IMG/VR virus record: IMGVR_UViG_3300001398_000002
Location: 91,232-155,231 of that record
Strand: one strand, 5' to 3'
Origin: a virus
DNA length: 64,000 bases
Shown here: in pieces, positions 20,558 through 29,099 of the stretch
Numbering within the stretch: position 1 is the stretch's first letter
How the letters are laid out: every line of letters begins with the position of its first letter
The notes under the pieces: generated by a model
The model's input: only the letters and a program-made list of their open reading frames with translations
The model's database searches: none
What the model was told of the DNA's origin: nothing
Translations under genes and position numbers: made by a program

Positions 20558-22054
20558 TTACTCCCCGACGCGGACTTTGGCCCTAACGGAGTCCATAGCC
20601 CCCCTCAGAGTCAGGTTCTTCCTGGAATTGGCCACCACACAGTCCAAGACGGCCATACCTTGTTCAGAGCAGGGGGTAATGTCATGACGACGGATCTCCG
20701 AGGCCAGGTCCAACATAGCTTCCATAGGCATGTCGGTATCATCAGGGATATTAGCCTCCCACGAGCTAGCCTCTTCCAAGAGCATGGTCTTCGAATAGAC
20801 CCCGGTGGACCCCCCGGACAGGACAACACGGGAATCCAGGCCCCGCTCCTGATGACGGCGGTTACGATACCGGATCAAATTCTTGAAGTGATTCTTCACA
20901 GCGGTCGCCAAATAGGACTTGAAACCGCGCTCGGTCGCCTCAGGACGGCAACGATCTGGATCCCTGACGGTCGGCAGCAAGCCGCTGACATCCAACGTTT
21001 CGATCTGTGCCGTCGAATACAAGGCATCGTCAGCTAACTCCACGCCTTGAACGGGTTTGATGCTGAAGGGAGCCTTCTTCAGCGCACTAGAAAATTGCTT
21101 GGAAGTGATCCCCAAGAAAATCAGACACTGAGGGTAGGTCATCGTAGACGGGAGCTTCGACATCGCGATCTCGGCGAACTTGCGAAGCACGTCAGCTCTG
21201 ATGAGTTTCAGCCAGACTTCTTGGCAGACCTCCTGGATTTCATCGGAGGTCTTGATCTTGGATGACCGCTGAACCTGATCATGGACGTAGGTACCATACT
21301 TGAGGACCACACCGTCGTAGTTCTTCGGTAACCCCTTGGGCCAAGGAGGGTCCGGGGTGACCGCCACAGGGATCTCTTGAACGGCCGGTGGCGGGACAAC
21401 AGTCAGCTTCGGTTTTTCGACAACCTTCACCACCGGCTGGACGGTCGCCAAGATGTTGTCGAGGTATTCCTTGAAGGCTAGAGTCCTACGAGGACAGAAA
21501 GGCTTGGTCACAGCAATCTGATTGGAGCCGTCGAGGAACCTAGCAGCCTCCCACAGAGTGGGGCCGTAATAGACGATGTCCCGTGAGGTCAGGTTGTCGC
21601 CGTTACGAGCGGGCAGAGGTGCGATGTTACACCACTTCAAGCCATCGCCGTTGCTCTTGGTCATCGAATGCAGGGTACGACGCCAACCAGCATCATCGAG
21701 GCCCAAGAGGGCCAGGGTGTCCTCCCAAGACATCTCGTCAGGTATTGTCTCGTCAGTCACGAACGCTTCGAGGGCTTCTTGCTCCCTCAGCTCGGAGAGG
21801 ACTTCGGTATTGGTGAGGCCACACCGTTTGGCAGTCGCCACAATCTGTTTTCGACACATCGCCCACAAGGCACGGTAGTCCCTAGGCAACCCCGCCATCG
21901 CCCTCTGACCTGTGACAGGCTGCCACAGCGGAATAAGACCCTGAGGCGGCACAGTGCCACAGTATTGTTTACGTGGCGTAGATAAACCGCTTGTACTCCC
22001 GCTGGCGGTTTTCGGCACGGAAGATGCTTTAGAAGAGCGTGTTGGATACGGCAT
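20558..22054 (-). CDS. Large sigma-factor-like protein
   Basis: 498 aa from M14 of the open frame; the upstream codons are weak. Residues in the second half include EIQEVCQEVWLKLIRADVLR and FKSYLATAVKNHFKNLIRYR, the helix pattern of sigma-70 region 2 (core binding and -10 reading). The N-terminal half is unlike known sigma factors, with a Pro/Val-rich linker (VVEKPKLTVVPPPAVQEIPV) in the middle. A phage sigma or RNA polymerase accessory factor is the likeliest role. Confidence 0.55.
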   Translation of the reverse strand: MPYPTRSSKASSVPKTASGSTSGLSTPRKQYCGTVPPQGLIPLWQPVTGQRAMAGLPRDYRALWAMCRKQIVATAKRCGLTNTEVLSELREQEALEAFVTDETIPDEMSWEDTLALLGLDDAGWRRTLHSMTKSNGDGLKWCNIAPLPARNGDNLTSRDIVYYGPTLWEAARFLDGSNQIAVTKPFCPRRTLAFKEYLDNILATVQPVVKVVEKPKLTVVPPPAVQEIPVAVTPDPPWPKGLPKNYDGVVLKYGTYVHDQVQRSSKIKTSDEIQEVCQEVWLKLIRADVLRKFAEIAMSKLPSTMTYPQCLIFLGITSKQFSSALKKAPFSIKPVQGVELADDALYSTAQIETLDVSGLLPTVRDPDRCRPEATERGFKSYLATAVKNHFKNLIRYRNRRHQERGLDSRVVLSGGSTGVYSKTMLLEEASSWEANIPDDTDMPMEAMLDLASEIRRHDITPCSEQGMAVLDCVVANSRKNLTLRGAMDSVRAKVRVGE

Positions 22055-22282
22055 TAACCCTCGTTTCGGTACATGTACGGACCCAACGGCCATGGGTCCG
22101 TGTAACTTAAGCCCCGTGCACCCCTACCTACATTGTCCCTTGAAAAAGACGTAGTTGGGGAGCCTTCCCTCATAATTGAGCTGAGGCGATCTAGTCAAGA
22201 GTGAAAGAGCACTCGCGAAAATAAGACCTTTCGCGAGCCATCAGCGCTGCCATTTGACCGTCAACTTCTGCGGTGTATATTC

Positions 22283-22843
22283 ATGTGTAATTCCGAACAG
22301 ATTGATCCAATGATCGCATCCGAACTCTCCAACAAGATCCGTAAGACCTCACAGAGCCGCAAAGCCCTGTCGTTGGCGCTTACGTATTTGGATCACCCGG
22401 GACTCGAACTTCGAAACGAAGTTCTGGCGGAAGTCGACAGGCTGCATTCGCGCAGCCGAGGCACAGCGGTGGAAGATGTGACCATTCGTTGCGCCCTCGC
22501 AAAGATTTTGGGTGTACCCTTCACCTGCCAAAAGGTTGAGGTCGTCCAATCCCCCACCGTTCGAAAACGCTTCGGCATACTTGCCTCGGCGTGGATGGAG
22601 TGGGCGGCCGGCCTGAGCCCTTGGGCACTGTTGCAAAAAGCCCCCGCTCACGCCGTGGAGTTTGGTGGCGCCCTTCAGTGGATGAGCCTTGACCCGTGGC
22701 AAGCAGCTATCGAAGCGCTGGCCGTGAACGATACGGACGAAGCCCGTAGGCTCTTCCGCCGTTCGGTTCAGCTCGGCACCCAATGCCAAACCGATAGTAA
22801 TACGGTCGTACAGTGGGCGTATACGGCATCCTTCTTCAGATGA
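22283..22843 (+). CDS. Hypothetical protein (up to 186 aa)
   Basis: Opens at ATG 22283 just after GGTGTATATT; if that motif is a -10 box the true start is a later Met (22310, MIASELSNKIRKTS). Mixed helical protein with Trp-rich middle (FGILASAWMEWAAGLSPW). No known domain. The overlapping minus-strand frame (22349-22849) is judged a shadow. Confidence 0.6.
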   Translation: MCNSEQIDPMIASELSNKIRKTSQSRKALSLALTYLDHPGLELRNEVLAEVDRLHSRSRGTAVEDVTIRCALAKILGVPFTCQKVEVVQSPTVRKRFGILASAWMEWAAGLSPWALLQKAPAHAVEFGGALQWMSLDPWQAAIEALAVNDTDEARRLFRRSVQLGTQCQTDSNTVVQWAYTASFFR

Positions 22844-23741
22844 AATCATCGAGGTAGGTTCACTTTTATAGGGGCAGGAAGAGCTTCAACGAAGTTATCC
22901 AGAGCCGCTTGATCTGCTGAGGATAGCGCTTCGCGCTTCTCCACGAGGTCTTCCTAGCAATAGCTGCCTCAGGAGAACTCTGAGCAATGAGGTCTCTGGC
23001 TTTCATCAGGCAGACTCCCTACGAGTCCCGCCTCAGAACTAGGACTTGAGCAACTCGGAGTGAGTATCTCATCCTTACCTGACAATAGTCCGGCTGTCCA
23101 GCCTAACTACCCGTGAGGTATGACATTATCTGACCTACTCTGACAGAGTCCATTTGAGCTGTCTGCTACCGCTACTACTCTACCTGCTACTGAACTATTC
23201 CTTGATGCATGACTACTTGGTATTCCTGTACGACTATCGATACTGATGCTGTTTGTAGAGGGTTCTCAGACTTCGAAGAGATAGTAAGATCAAGAAGATA
23301 GAAAGAGAGATCTTGATCTAGTAGACAGGGAATGGAACACGTAGAGAGAACACTACCTGAGAAGGTCAGGGAGTGGATGCTCTGGGAAGTGTTCTGGATC
23401 ATCACTGGCTATTCTTCTACTTAGCTGTCGGAAGCCCTTGGGTCATCCAAGACCTCAAGGAGTACCTAGCTAGGAGACCTCGTTGCTTTGACTCAGTGCA
23501 ACGTAGGCGGGTTCCTAGAACGAGCGATCCTTCTCCATCGGAGAGAAGGTCTGAGCAGTTGGTTTTTATTTTCACAGGATTGTTCAACTTCGGAGTAAGC
23601 TGATCCTGCCCTCGAAAGGACACGGAACCTAGTAACCGTGGTCTGTGACAGTTCCAACTCACTGGCTAGCGAGCCGGAACCTTCAGTGGTACACCAAATG
23701 GGGCGAGGATGCCAAGCTCTTTGTGAGACAGGAGAGACAAA
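22844..23741. other. 900-base region without a gene
   Basis: No frame of convincing codon use. Several hairpins are visible: AGATCAAGA/TCTTGATCT near 23288-23321 and CCTTCTCC/GAGAGAAGG near 23527-23550. CT-rich runs occur at about 23150-23220. It may carry structured RNA, a replication or packaging element, or decayed sequence. Confidence 0.5.
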
Positions 23742-24062
23742 ATGCTCAGTGTGCTAAAAATAGCTGATGTTTCAGGAGAGCCAAAAGTGAAGCTCGACCT
23801 ACCGGGGCCTCTCAGGAACGGAGACCTCGTTGCTCTGAGGTTTTGTTTGGAGCGCAAGAATGGTGGTCGGTACGAAGTGCTCGACGTGAACGGCCGCTTC
23901 CGAGTTACAGCAGTAGGCTTCGATGCCTCTCTGTCGCCTCACAAGCAGCTCCTGAGCGTCGAGGCCGCCGAGGTTGCCCCAGCGTGGGTCGCCATCAAGA
24001 AGCCAGCCACAGCGCCTCGTAGGCTCTCCCCCGCTGTGTCGCCCCGAACCCCTGTCGTCTAG
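23742..24062 (+). CDS. Hypothetical protein (106 aa)
   Basis: Preceded by AGGAGAG at good spacing. MLSVLKIADVSGEPKVKLDL then GPLRNGDLVALRFCLERKNG: a beta-rich protein of a type often seen in large phages. Stops with TAG, overlapping the stop of the converging gene at 24059. Confidence 0.75.
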   Translation: MLSVLKIADVSGEPKVKLDLPGPLRNGDLVALRFCLERKNGGRYEVLDVNGRFRVTAVGFDASLSPHKQLLSVEAAEVAPAWVAIKKPATAPRRLSPAVSPRTPVV

Positions 24063-24256
24063 AGCTTCAAGGCCGAAGCTGCTTCGACGGCTTCGGAGAT
24101 GATCTCCGCGAAGAACTGATCGAACTTCGAGAACGGGATCTTCAACGTGAGACGGGCACCGATCAAAAGCGGACCGGCCACCTTGTCGGAGTAGGCTGCC
24201 GTCAAACTCTTGCGAGTGACTCTGGTCTTGCGTAGGAGGCGTTCAGCTGGTCCCAT
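24059..24256 (-). CDS. Hypothetical protein (65 aa)
   Basis: MGPAERLLRKTRVTRKSLTA; basic N-terminus then an amphipathic helix (FDQFFAEIISEAVEAASALK). Ends with TAG overlapping the end of 23742-24062. Function unknown. Confidence 0.65.
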   Translation of the reverse strand: MGPAERLLRKTRVTRKSLTAAYSDKVAGPLLIGARLTLKIPFSKFDQFFAEIISEAVEAASALKL

Positions 24257-24265
24257 GACATTACC

Positions 24266-24451
24266 TCAAGGGTCGTGTGGCGGGAGCTGCGTACGGAGCC
24301 AGCAGGGCCCGCCACGGACGCTTCCACCCAGACCCTCACGGAATAGGTCTAACTCTCGTTGACCTTGGCGCTTACCGGCTAACCAGCCGATGGTGATGCC
24401 CAGCAACAAGAAGACCGAAGCTCCAATGGCAGTAAGGAAGGCTTCGGTCAT
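24266..24451 (-). CDS. Small membrane protein (61 aa)
   Basis: Start at the ATG 24451, nine bases after GGTGTA. One transmembrane segment FLTAIGASVFLLLGITIGWL near the N-terminus, followed by a charged tail. Function unknown. Confidence 0.65.
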   Translation of the reverse strand: MTEAFLTAIGASVFLLLGITIGWLAGKRQGQRELDLFREGLGGSVRGGPCWLRTQLPPHDP

Positions 24452-24484
24452 GACCCCATTTACACCAGGCACTCAGCGGCGTAC

Positions 24485-24511
24485 TTAACTTCTCTATCCG
24501 CCATCCGTTAT
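24485..24511 (+). promoter_or_regulatory. Promoter-like motif TTAACTTC-N11-TCCGTT
   Basis: TTAACTTC and TCCGTT separated by 11 bases, ending 10 bases before the ATG of 24520. One of seven copies in the window. Confidence 0.7.
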
Positions 24512-24519
24512 GAGGGACC

Positions 24520-24651
24520 ATGGCCTACACGAAGATGAAAGCTGAGATGAAGGGCGACACCAGCCGTTGGTGCAGGCGTGCCGAGGCAAAGAAGACCTCG
24601 AAGAAGGTACGTCGCACCAACGACAAGAAGGCCATCAAAGAGAAGGCCTAG
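24520..24651 (+). CDS. Small basic protein (43 aa)
   Basis: MAYTKMKAEMKGDTSRWCRR then Lys/Arg-rich (KKTSKKVRRTNDKKAIKEKA). Probably nucleic-acid binding. Promoter-like motif directly upstream. TAG stop, overlapping the end of the converging gene at 24648. Confidence 0.7.
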   Translation: MAYTKMKAEMKGDTSRWCRRAEAKKTSKKVRRTNDKKAIKEKA

Positions 24652-24830
24652 TTCATCCAGTCCTCTGGAGGGTCGAACGTTCCCGTGAGGGCTTCACCCT
24701 CGTACATCTCAAGGCCGCCGCACCAACGGTGGGTGTCAACGAAGGCGTCGAGGTCAGCCTCTTGGTGTAGATCTGCCTTCACATCGTGTTTGGGGCATCG
24801 TATTACGACTGGCTTATCCGACTCGCTCAT
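24648..24830 (-). CDS. Hypothetical protein (60 aa)
   Basis: MSESDKPVVIRCPKHDVKAD, acidic, with three Cys/His residues (RCPKH, HRWC) that could bind a metal. Starts inside the end of 24814-25239, so the pair is probably coupled. Confidence 0.7.
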   Translation of the reverse strand: MSESDKPVVIRCPKHDVKADLHQEADLDAFVDTHRWCGGLEMYEGEALTGTFDPPEDWMN

Positions 24831-25239
24831 AGCGTTTGAACCTTGTCAGTTGAATGCGCCGACCGTCATCAGTGACGACGTGACCCTCTTCAACAGCAAG
24901 TACAATAAAAGACGCTTTACGACGTGGGTCCTTCGGACGCCAAGTTTCCCCGACCTGGGGGCCGGAAGTTGTTTGAGCCACGACAGCTGAAACAGCCTTT
25001 TCGACCTTGGGTAGGGCCCAAACGTCGCCCACTACTTTTTCCAGTCGGAACGGATCTTGACAGGTCACCAAATATTTGGTGCCGGTGACGTTGAACAGCG
25101 TACCCACTCTCGTGGAGATCCGCTTCAGCACGTCTTCGTCGCTGTCTAAGGCGCCGACCTTAACAACCGCCATGTGGCGAGTACCGTCCGGAAGGCGGAC
25201 CCCAATCTTCTCTTCGAAACTTTGATTCTGTGTGAGCAT
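24814..25239 (-). CDS. Hypothetical protein (141 aa)
   Basis: MLTQNQSFEEKIGVRLPDGT; beta-rich with a tail typical of small SH3/OB-like folds (GETWRPKDPRRKASFIVLAV). No catalytic motif. Overlaps 24648-24830. Confidence 0.75.
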   Translation of the reverse strand: MLTQNQSFEEKIGVRLPDGTRHMAVVKVGALDSDEDVLKRISTRVGTLFNVTGTKYLVTCQDPFRLEKVVGDVWALPKVEKAVSAVVAQTTSGPQVGETWRPKDPRRKASFIVLAVEEGHVVTDDGRRIQLTRFKRYERVG

Positions 25240-25283
25240 CGGCGCGGAGCATAGGCACTTTGCTGAGCAAAGTCGAGACCTTT

Positions 25284-25475
25284 TCAGCTCAACGGTAGTT
25301 GATTCTCAAGAATCCAAGCACGGTAGGCGTCAAACCCGATGAGGCCGAAGTTATGTAGTGCTTGTTGCTCTTTGGAAAGCTCGCACTTGCGGACGAAGCT
25401 ATCATTCATTGCAGTCACCTCGGAAGGGTTTCCGGAAGCACTGAAATCAACGAATGTTTTGGCTTCGGTCTTCAT
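25284..25475 (-). CDS. Hypothetical protein (63 aa)
   Basis: MKTEAKTFVDFSASGNPSEV, soluble, no motif. A TTAACTTT-N11-TCCGTT promoter-like motif ends 12 bases before the ATG, which supports the start. Confidence 0.65.
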   Translation of the reverse strand: MKTEAKTFVDFSASGNPSEVTAMNDSFVRKCELSKEQQALHNFGLIGFDAYRAWILENQLPLS

Positions 25476-25484
25476 GATGATTGA

Positions 25485-25512
25485 TAGAACGGATCCCGAG
25501 GTCGAAAGTTAA
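25485..25512 (-). promoter_or_regulatory. Promoter-like motif TTAACTTT-N11-TCCGTT
   Basis: Same two boxes and 11-base spacing as at 24485; directs the minus-strand gene 25284-25475. Confidence 0.65.
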
Positions 25513-25856
25513 GTGGGCCGAATCGAAACTACCCGCCTGGCGTCGTATACTCTTTTTGGAGACACCTGCCGATCAAAATAGCTAGGAGCAGGGCACATGT
25601 AGGTAGTCGTGGTGATCATTACCGGAGGAGTCACCTTCGAAGAGAGCAGCCAGTTAAAGGCTTCATTCAATGCTCTAAACAACAAGCCATCATCGCCGGG
25701 ATGTCGGTCAGGGTGGTACTTAAAGGCTAGGGCTTTGAATTTCTGACGGGCTTCAGCCTTCAGCGAATCCAGCGCTTCTACAGTGTGGGTAGTCCCCAAC
25801 CTTTCGGGAGTAGCTCCCAGCTCAGCCAGTAGTCGACTTGTCAGTCCCACGCTCAA
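25509..25856 (-). CDS. J-domain protein (DnaJ-like)
   Basis: 115 aa. FKALAFKYHPDRHPGDDG contains the HPD tripeptide that activates Hsp70 ATPase; the following LLFRALNEAFNWLLSS is the matching last helix. No Gly/Phe or zinc domain follows, so it is a minimal J-protein that may recruit host DnaK. Starts inside the dcd gene (overlap of 35 bases). Confidence 0.85.
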   Translation of the reverse strand: MSVGLTSRLLAELGATPERLGTTHTVEALDSLKAEARQKFKALAFKYHPDRHPGDDGLLFRALNEAFNWLLSSKVTPPVMITTTTYMCPAPSYFDRQVSPKRVYDARRVVSIRPT

Positions 25857-26469
25857 GGCGTTCTATAGAAAGGGTCTCAATCCCGTCCTCAGCGAGCTGC
25901 TTCCAGCAGCGGGATCCCACGGGGCCCTTCGCTCTGTCCCCAGTGTAATTCCCGTTGTAGGGCCGCAATTCACCTACAAGCGTGTGGAACCGAATCTGAC
26001 CAATGCGCATGCCCGGGTAGACCCACACAGCGTGGACAACTGTCACCTCCAGGGTGACCTGCCCTCGGAAGGACGGGTCCAAGTATCCAGCAGTCTCGTG
26101 GATTTTGGTGAAAAGGCGTCCGATACTGCTTTTGCCGTCAAGTACCGGCACGAACTCCTCAGCGCAGATGATCTCTTCAGTGTGGAGGAGATAGCCGATG
26201 CCTGGCTTCAATACGAAGCCACTCTTGGGCAGCTCGAACTGTAGGGTAGGGTTATCCTTGGCTGAGTCCAAGACCCCGTCCTTCGGGTAGAAGCTCCGAC
26301 CACTGGGGTCGGACAGGTCTCTGTGCTCAACCACTTCCGAGTAGACGGCCCCGAGACCGCCTAGGGTCAGGTCAAAGCTGGCGGGGTTCGACTTCTTGAG
26401 ATCCCACGGCGTGATCTCAATGTTGCCGCCCGTTACCTGTCGCTCTATTTCCGGCCCGCTTAAAATCAT
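25822..26469 (-). CDS. dcd: dCTP deaminase / dUTPase-superfamily enzyme
   Basis: 215 aa. GKSSIGRLFTKIHETAGYLD followed by PSFRGQVTLEV, and later MRIGQIRF, are the signature motifs of dCTP deaminase (catalytic Glu in the VTLEV strand). Typical length is about 190. It would convert dCTP to dUTP and, if bifunctional, to dUMP, feeding thymidylate synthesis. A separate dUTPase (44613-45050) would complete the route. The N-terminal part (FDLTLGG) also fits. Confidence 0.9.
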   Translation of the reverse strand: MILSGPEIERQVTGGNIEITPWDLKKSNPASFDLTLGGLGAVYSEVVEHRDLSDPSGRSFYPKDGVLDSAKDNPTLQFELPKSGFVLKPGIGYLLHTEEIICAEEFVPVLDGKSSIGRLFTKIHETAGYLDPSFRGQVTLEVTVVHAVWVYPGMRIGQIRFHTLVGELRPYNGNYTGDRAKGPVGSRCWKQLAEDGIETLSIERLERGTDKSTTG

Positions 26470-26491
26470 GGCCCGGCGTTACTACACCAGC

Positions 26492-26872
26492 TCAATCGCG
26501 GATGATGTCGTAGCGCGTAACATCAAGCTCGGGAGTGATAGAGTAAACGTATCCGCCTGTGTTGTTGATCGGGTCGAGATAGTTCGACGGGTTGAAGTCG
26601 GAACGCCAGACGGCATGCCCGAACGAGTTGCCTTGGTAAAGGAAGTACGTCTTGCCTACTCTCTGAGCAACATAAGCCGCAGCCAACGTAGCGCTTTGGA
26701 GATCGCCTTGGCTACGGGCTTTCAGCTTCATTTTCTTGAGCCCGGCAGAAGCTTGGGCTTCAGGGTGAGCTGGACCCAGCTTCAGGCGGGTTCCCGCTGT
26801 GCGGTCGTAGGAGTAAGCCACGATTTCCTCAGTGGTAATCGTACTGAACGCCTTCAGAACTCCAGGTGTCAC
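26492..26872 (-). CDS. Hypothetical protein (126 aa)
   Basis: MTPGVLKAFSTITTEEIVAY, no known motif. Starts inside the end of 26829-27722 (44-base overlap). Probably real because it fills the operon and codon use is normal. Confidence 0.6.
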   Translation of the reverse strand: MTPGVLKAFSTITTEEIVAYSYDRTAGTRLKLGPAHPEAQASAGLKKMKLKARSQGDLQSATLAAAYVAQRVGKTYFLYQGNSFGHAVWRSDFNPSNYLDPINNTGGYVYSITPELDVTRYDIIRD

Positions 26873-27722
26873 GCAATGTGTTCATGTCCATCTTGTTGAC
26901 CTTGGACAGATTCGTCTTTAGCCAAGTATAGAACAGGAGGGCGTCCTTCTTGTTCCTGGGGGAGAACAATGTGTCCTGATTGAAGGAGTTCCCTTTAGGG
27001 CCCATGTGCTTGACCGAGTTGACCACTGAGAAATCCAGCGGGTCAGCCTTGATCCGGATCCCTGTGTCCGTCTCTAGCTGGATGGGCGCAGAAGAAGCGG
27101 GTAGGACGTTGATCCCCTTTTCCTTGAACTCCGACATCTCGATTTCGTTCGGATAGTCGTGTTGGACATCCTTGATCAGCCTCACGATGGCGTTGTAGTC
27201 CCCTTGCTCAGGCAAGACCTTCCCCATGTTGTCCATCCAAGCCGCCGCGTCACCCTTGTAGTAGTGGGTGGTACTCAGGACGAATCCTTCGACGGATTTT
27301 CCACGCTTGCCGGCATTGGTCAGATCCCAAACCCTAAAGTGATCTCTCCAGCGCTGGATCCGGACATTGTCCTCAGCGGAGACGTAAACACGACCTTCCT
27401 CGATGCCAGCCTGTTTGATGTATCGTGCAACGACTCGTTTGGTGCTGTTCATGGTGTCTCCCGCTTGCTTTTCGAGTAGCTTCTTCATTGCGTTCTCTTT
27501 TACGTCCGCTCGCCACACCTTGAACAGGCCAAAAACTTTGTTGCCTTTACGGCCTTTTGGCACTGGCTCGACCTCTATTGTCGGATTTCCCCAGTGATCT
27601 TGGGAGAAGGCTACGATTTTTCCGGTGTGGTTCTTCCAGCGTCCGTACAAGACCGTATCTCCCACAGAGAAATACGAGGCTAAGTAGCGCCTTGCTACAC
27701 GGTACGTTAGGCCACTGGGCAT
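26829..27722 (-). CDS. Two-part protein with two RVaxRY peptides
   Basis: 297 aa. The first 90 residues start MPSGLTYRVARRYLASYFSV and hold an SH3-like stretch (VGDTVLYGRWKNHTGKIVAF). At residue 91 a second start-like segment MNSTKRVVARYIKQAG appears, so two proteins with the same type of N-terminal peptide seem fused, or an internal start at 27452 is used. The second part has no known domain. Confidence 0.65.
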   Translation of the reverse strand: MPSGLTYRVARRYLASYFSVGDTVLYGRWKNHTGKIVAFSQDHWGNPTIEVEPVPKGRKGNKVFGLFKVWRADVKENAMKKLLEKQAGDTMNSTKRVVARYIKQAGIEEGRVYVSAEDNVRIQRWRDHFRVWDLTNAGKRGKSVEGFVLSTTHYYKGDAAAWMDNMGKVLPEQGDYNAIVRLIKDVQHDYPNEIEMSEFKEKGINVLPASSAPIQLETDTGIRIKADPLDFSVVNSVKHMGPKGNSFNQDTLFSPRNKKDALLFYTWLKTNLSKVNKMDMNTLRDTWSSEGVQYDYH

Positions 27723-27912
27723 ACTTAGGTGTTAGCTAAAAGACAATAATTTCGCCATACTTGGAACAGAGCACACCTAATGAGGATTCTTTTATGTGTC
27801 CATTCATTAGATATGTCTACTAAAATAGACCTAACAGGACAAGGAGTCAACCTAGTGGTCAACGGGCGTTAGACAAGCTGTCTTGGGCTCGCCAATTCCT
27901 ACTAGAATACTC

Positions 27913-28704
27913 TTAAGCCTTGAAGTTCATGCCGTTGGTCGGGACCCAGATGTCCTCGGTCATGTTCCAGGTGAAGACCTCTTCCGCCATGATGCAGAAG
28001 CCATTCTCGCCCCAGTCCGGACCCCAGGAGTTCTTCACGATGAAGCCCTTGCCCGTGATGTACCCAACGACCATCATCGCATGACCACCCTTGACGGCAC
28101 CAGCAGGCCGTTTCCAAGGGGTCATGTCCGAGATCCCCTCGAAGACATCGTCGACCTGGGTTCCGAAAACCACTGGATGGTGGGCTCGGAGGGCCTCCAG
28201 CATCTTGTCAATACGAGCCTGACCAGTTTCAACTATGCGGTAATAACTGTGGATTCGATGCCCGGTGGCAGCCCGCATAGACATCACATCAGGTAGGAAC
28301 CCTACCTTGGCGGAATCATAGGGCCAGCCTCCCTGACCGCTGGCAAGGTCCTCCCGACAGATCCCGAAGCTGGCCAACACTTGGAAGCAATTCCGGATGT
28401 GGGTCCCCTCGTTCTTGGAGAGGTTCCCGTCCATGTTCCTGGCCAGAGTCCAGACGAACATTCGGGAGAGCTGAACCGGGGACAACCCCTGGATAGCATT
28501 CAGGACTTCTACTGAGTCGGCAGTGGCGTTGCCAGTGCAAGACTCCAAGTCGTACTGGTTGGTAACTGTGCAGAAAGGCCTGAGATCAGGGTCTCCTGCC
28601 GTCACCTGGGTTAGTTTGGGGGCTAACTGAAGGGAAAAGTTGTTGGCAGAGGACTCCCCGTCCGCTTTTACGGGGTCTGGGCGGTAGCCGTAGACGTGTG
28701 CCAT
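27913..28704 (-). CDS. Papain-like cysteine protease (C1 type)
   Basis: 263 aa. Catalytic triad can be read: NQYDLESCTGNATA (oxyanion Gln and nucleophile Cys), GGHAMMVVGY (His), VKNSWGPDWGENGF (Asn). There is no signal peptide or propeptide, so it acts inside the cell or in the virion. Rare in phages. Possible roles: virion protein maturation or cleavage of host proteins. The AT-rich 190 bases upstream of 27913 to 27723 contain no gene. Confidence 0.88.
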   Translation of the reverse strand: MAHVYGYRPDPVKADGESSANNFSLQLAPKLTQVTAGDPDLRPFCTVTNQYDLESCTGNATADSVEVLNAIQGLSPVQLSRMFVWTLARNMDGNLSKNEGTHIRNCFQVLASFGICREDLASGQGGWPYDSAKVGFLPDVMSMRAATGHRIHSYYRIVETGQARIDKMLEALRAHHPVVFGTQVDDVFEGISDMTPWKRPAGAVKGGHAMMVVGYITGKGFIVKNSWGPDWGENGFCIMAEEVFTWNMTEDIWVPTNGMNFKA

Positions 28705-28766
28705 ATGTCTACGGTGGGAAAAGAAGAATCACGATTCTACCGATGAGTCCCCTCGAATAGGTACCC

Positions 28767-29099
28767 ATGATCAAGCACGTCTCCCTTATCCTAGGTCTTT
28801 GGTTGGCCGTAGCCTGTGCTGAGCAACCAACAGCCGGTTTTCCTCCCCCAAATTCCGACCTATGCCCCAAGATGTGTGCCCACTTGGCTGACCTAAAATG
28901 CCCTGAAGCCGAGGCGTTGTACAACAATGACCTGCCCGGACCTCCTGACGTGCCCAATGAGACTTGCACGATGTTCTGCACGGAGATGCAGGACAAATAT
29001 GTCAACATGAGTCCCAAGTGTGTCCTGGCAGTAACCTCCTGTGACGGCATTGAGCCGGCCAGGGCATTGGACCCCGTCACCTGTGCTGCCCACAAATAA
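28767..29099 (+). CDS. Cys-rich secreted lipoprotein
   Basis: 110 aa. The N-terminus MIKHVSLILGLWLAVACAEQ is a signal peptide ending in a lipobox-like AVAC, so the mature protein would start at Cys17 with lipid attached. Eight further Cys (CPKMC, KCPEA, ETCTMFC, KCVLAV, SCDG, TCAA) suggest disulfides in the envelope. Could alter receptors or block superinfection; function unknown. Confidence 0.7.
   Translation: MIKHVSLILGLWLAVACAEQPTAGFPPPNSDLCPKMCAHLADLKCPEAEALYNNDLPGPPDVPNETCTMFCTEMQDKYVNMSPKCVLAVTSCDGIEPARALDPVTCAAHK

Noticed and set aside
22349-22849. Minus-strand ORF of 166 codons
   Set aside because: Overlaps the more protein-like plus-strand gene 22283-22843 and lacks a start signal.
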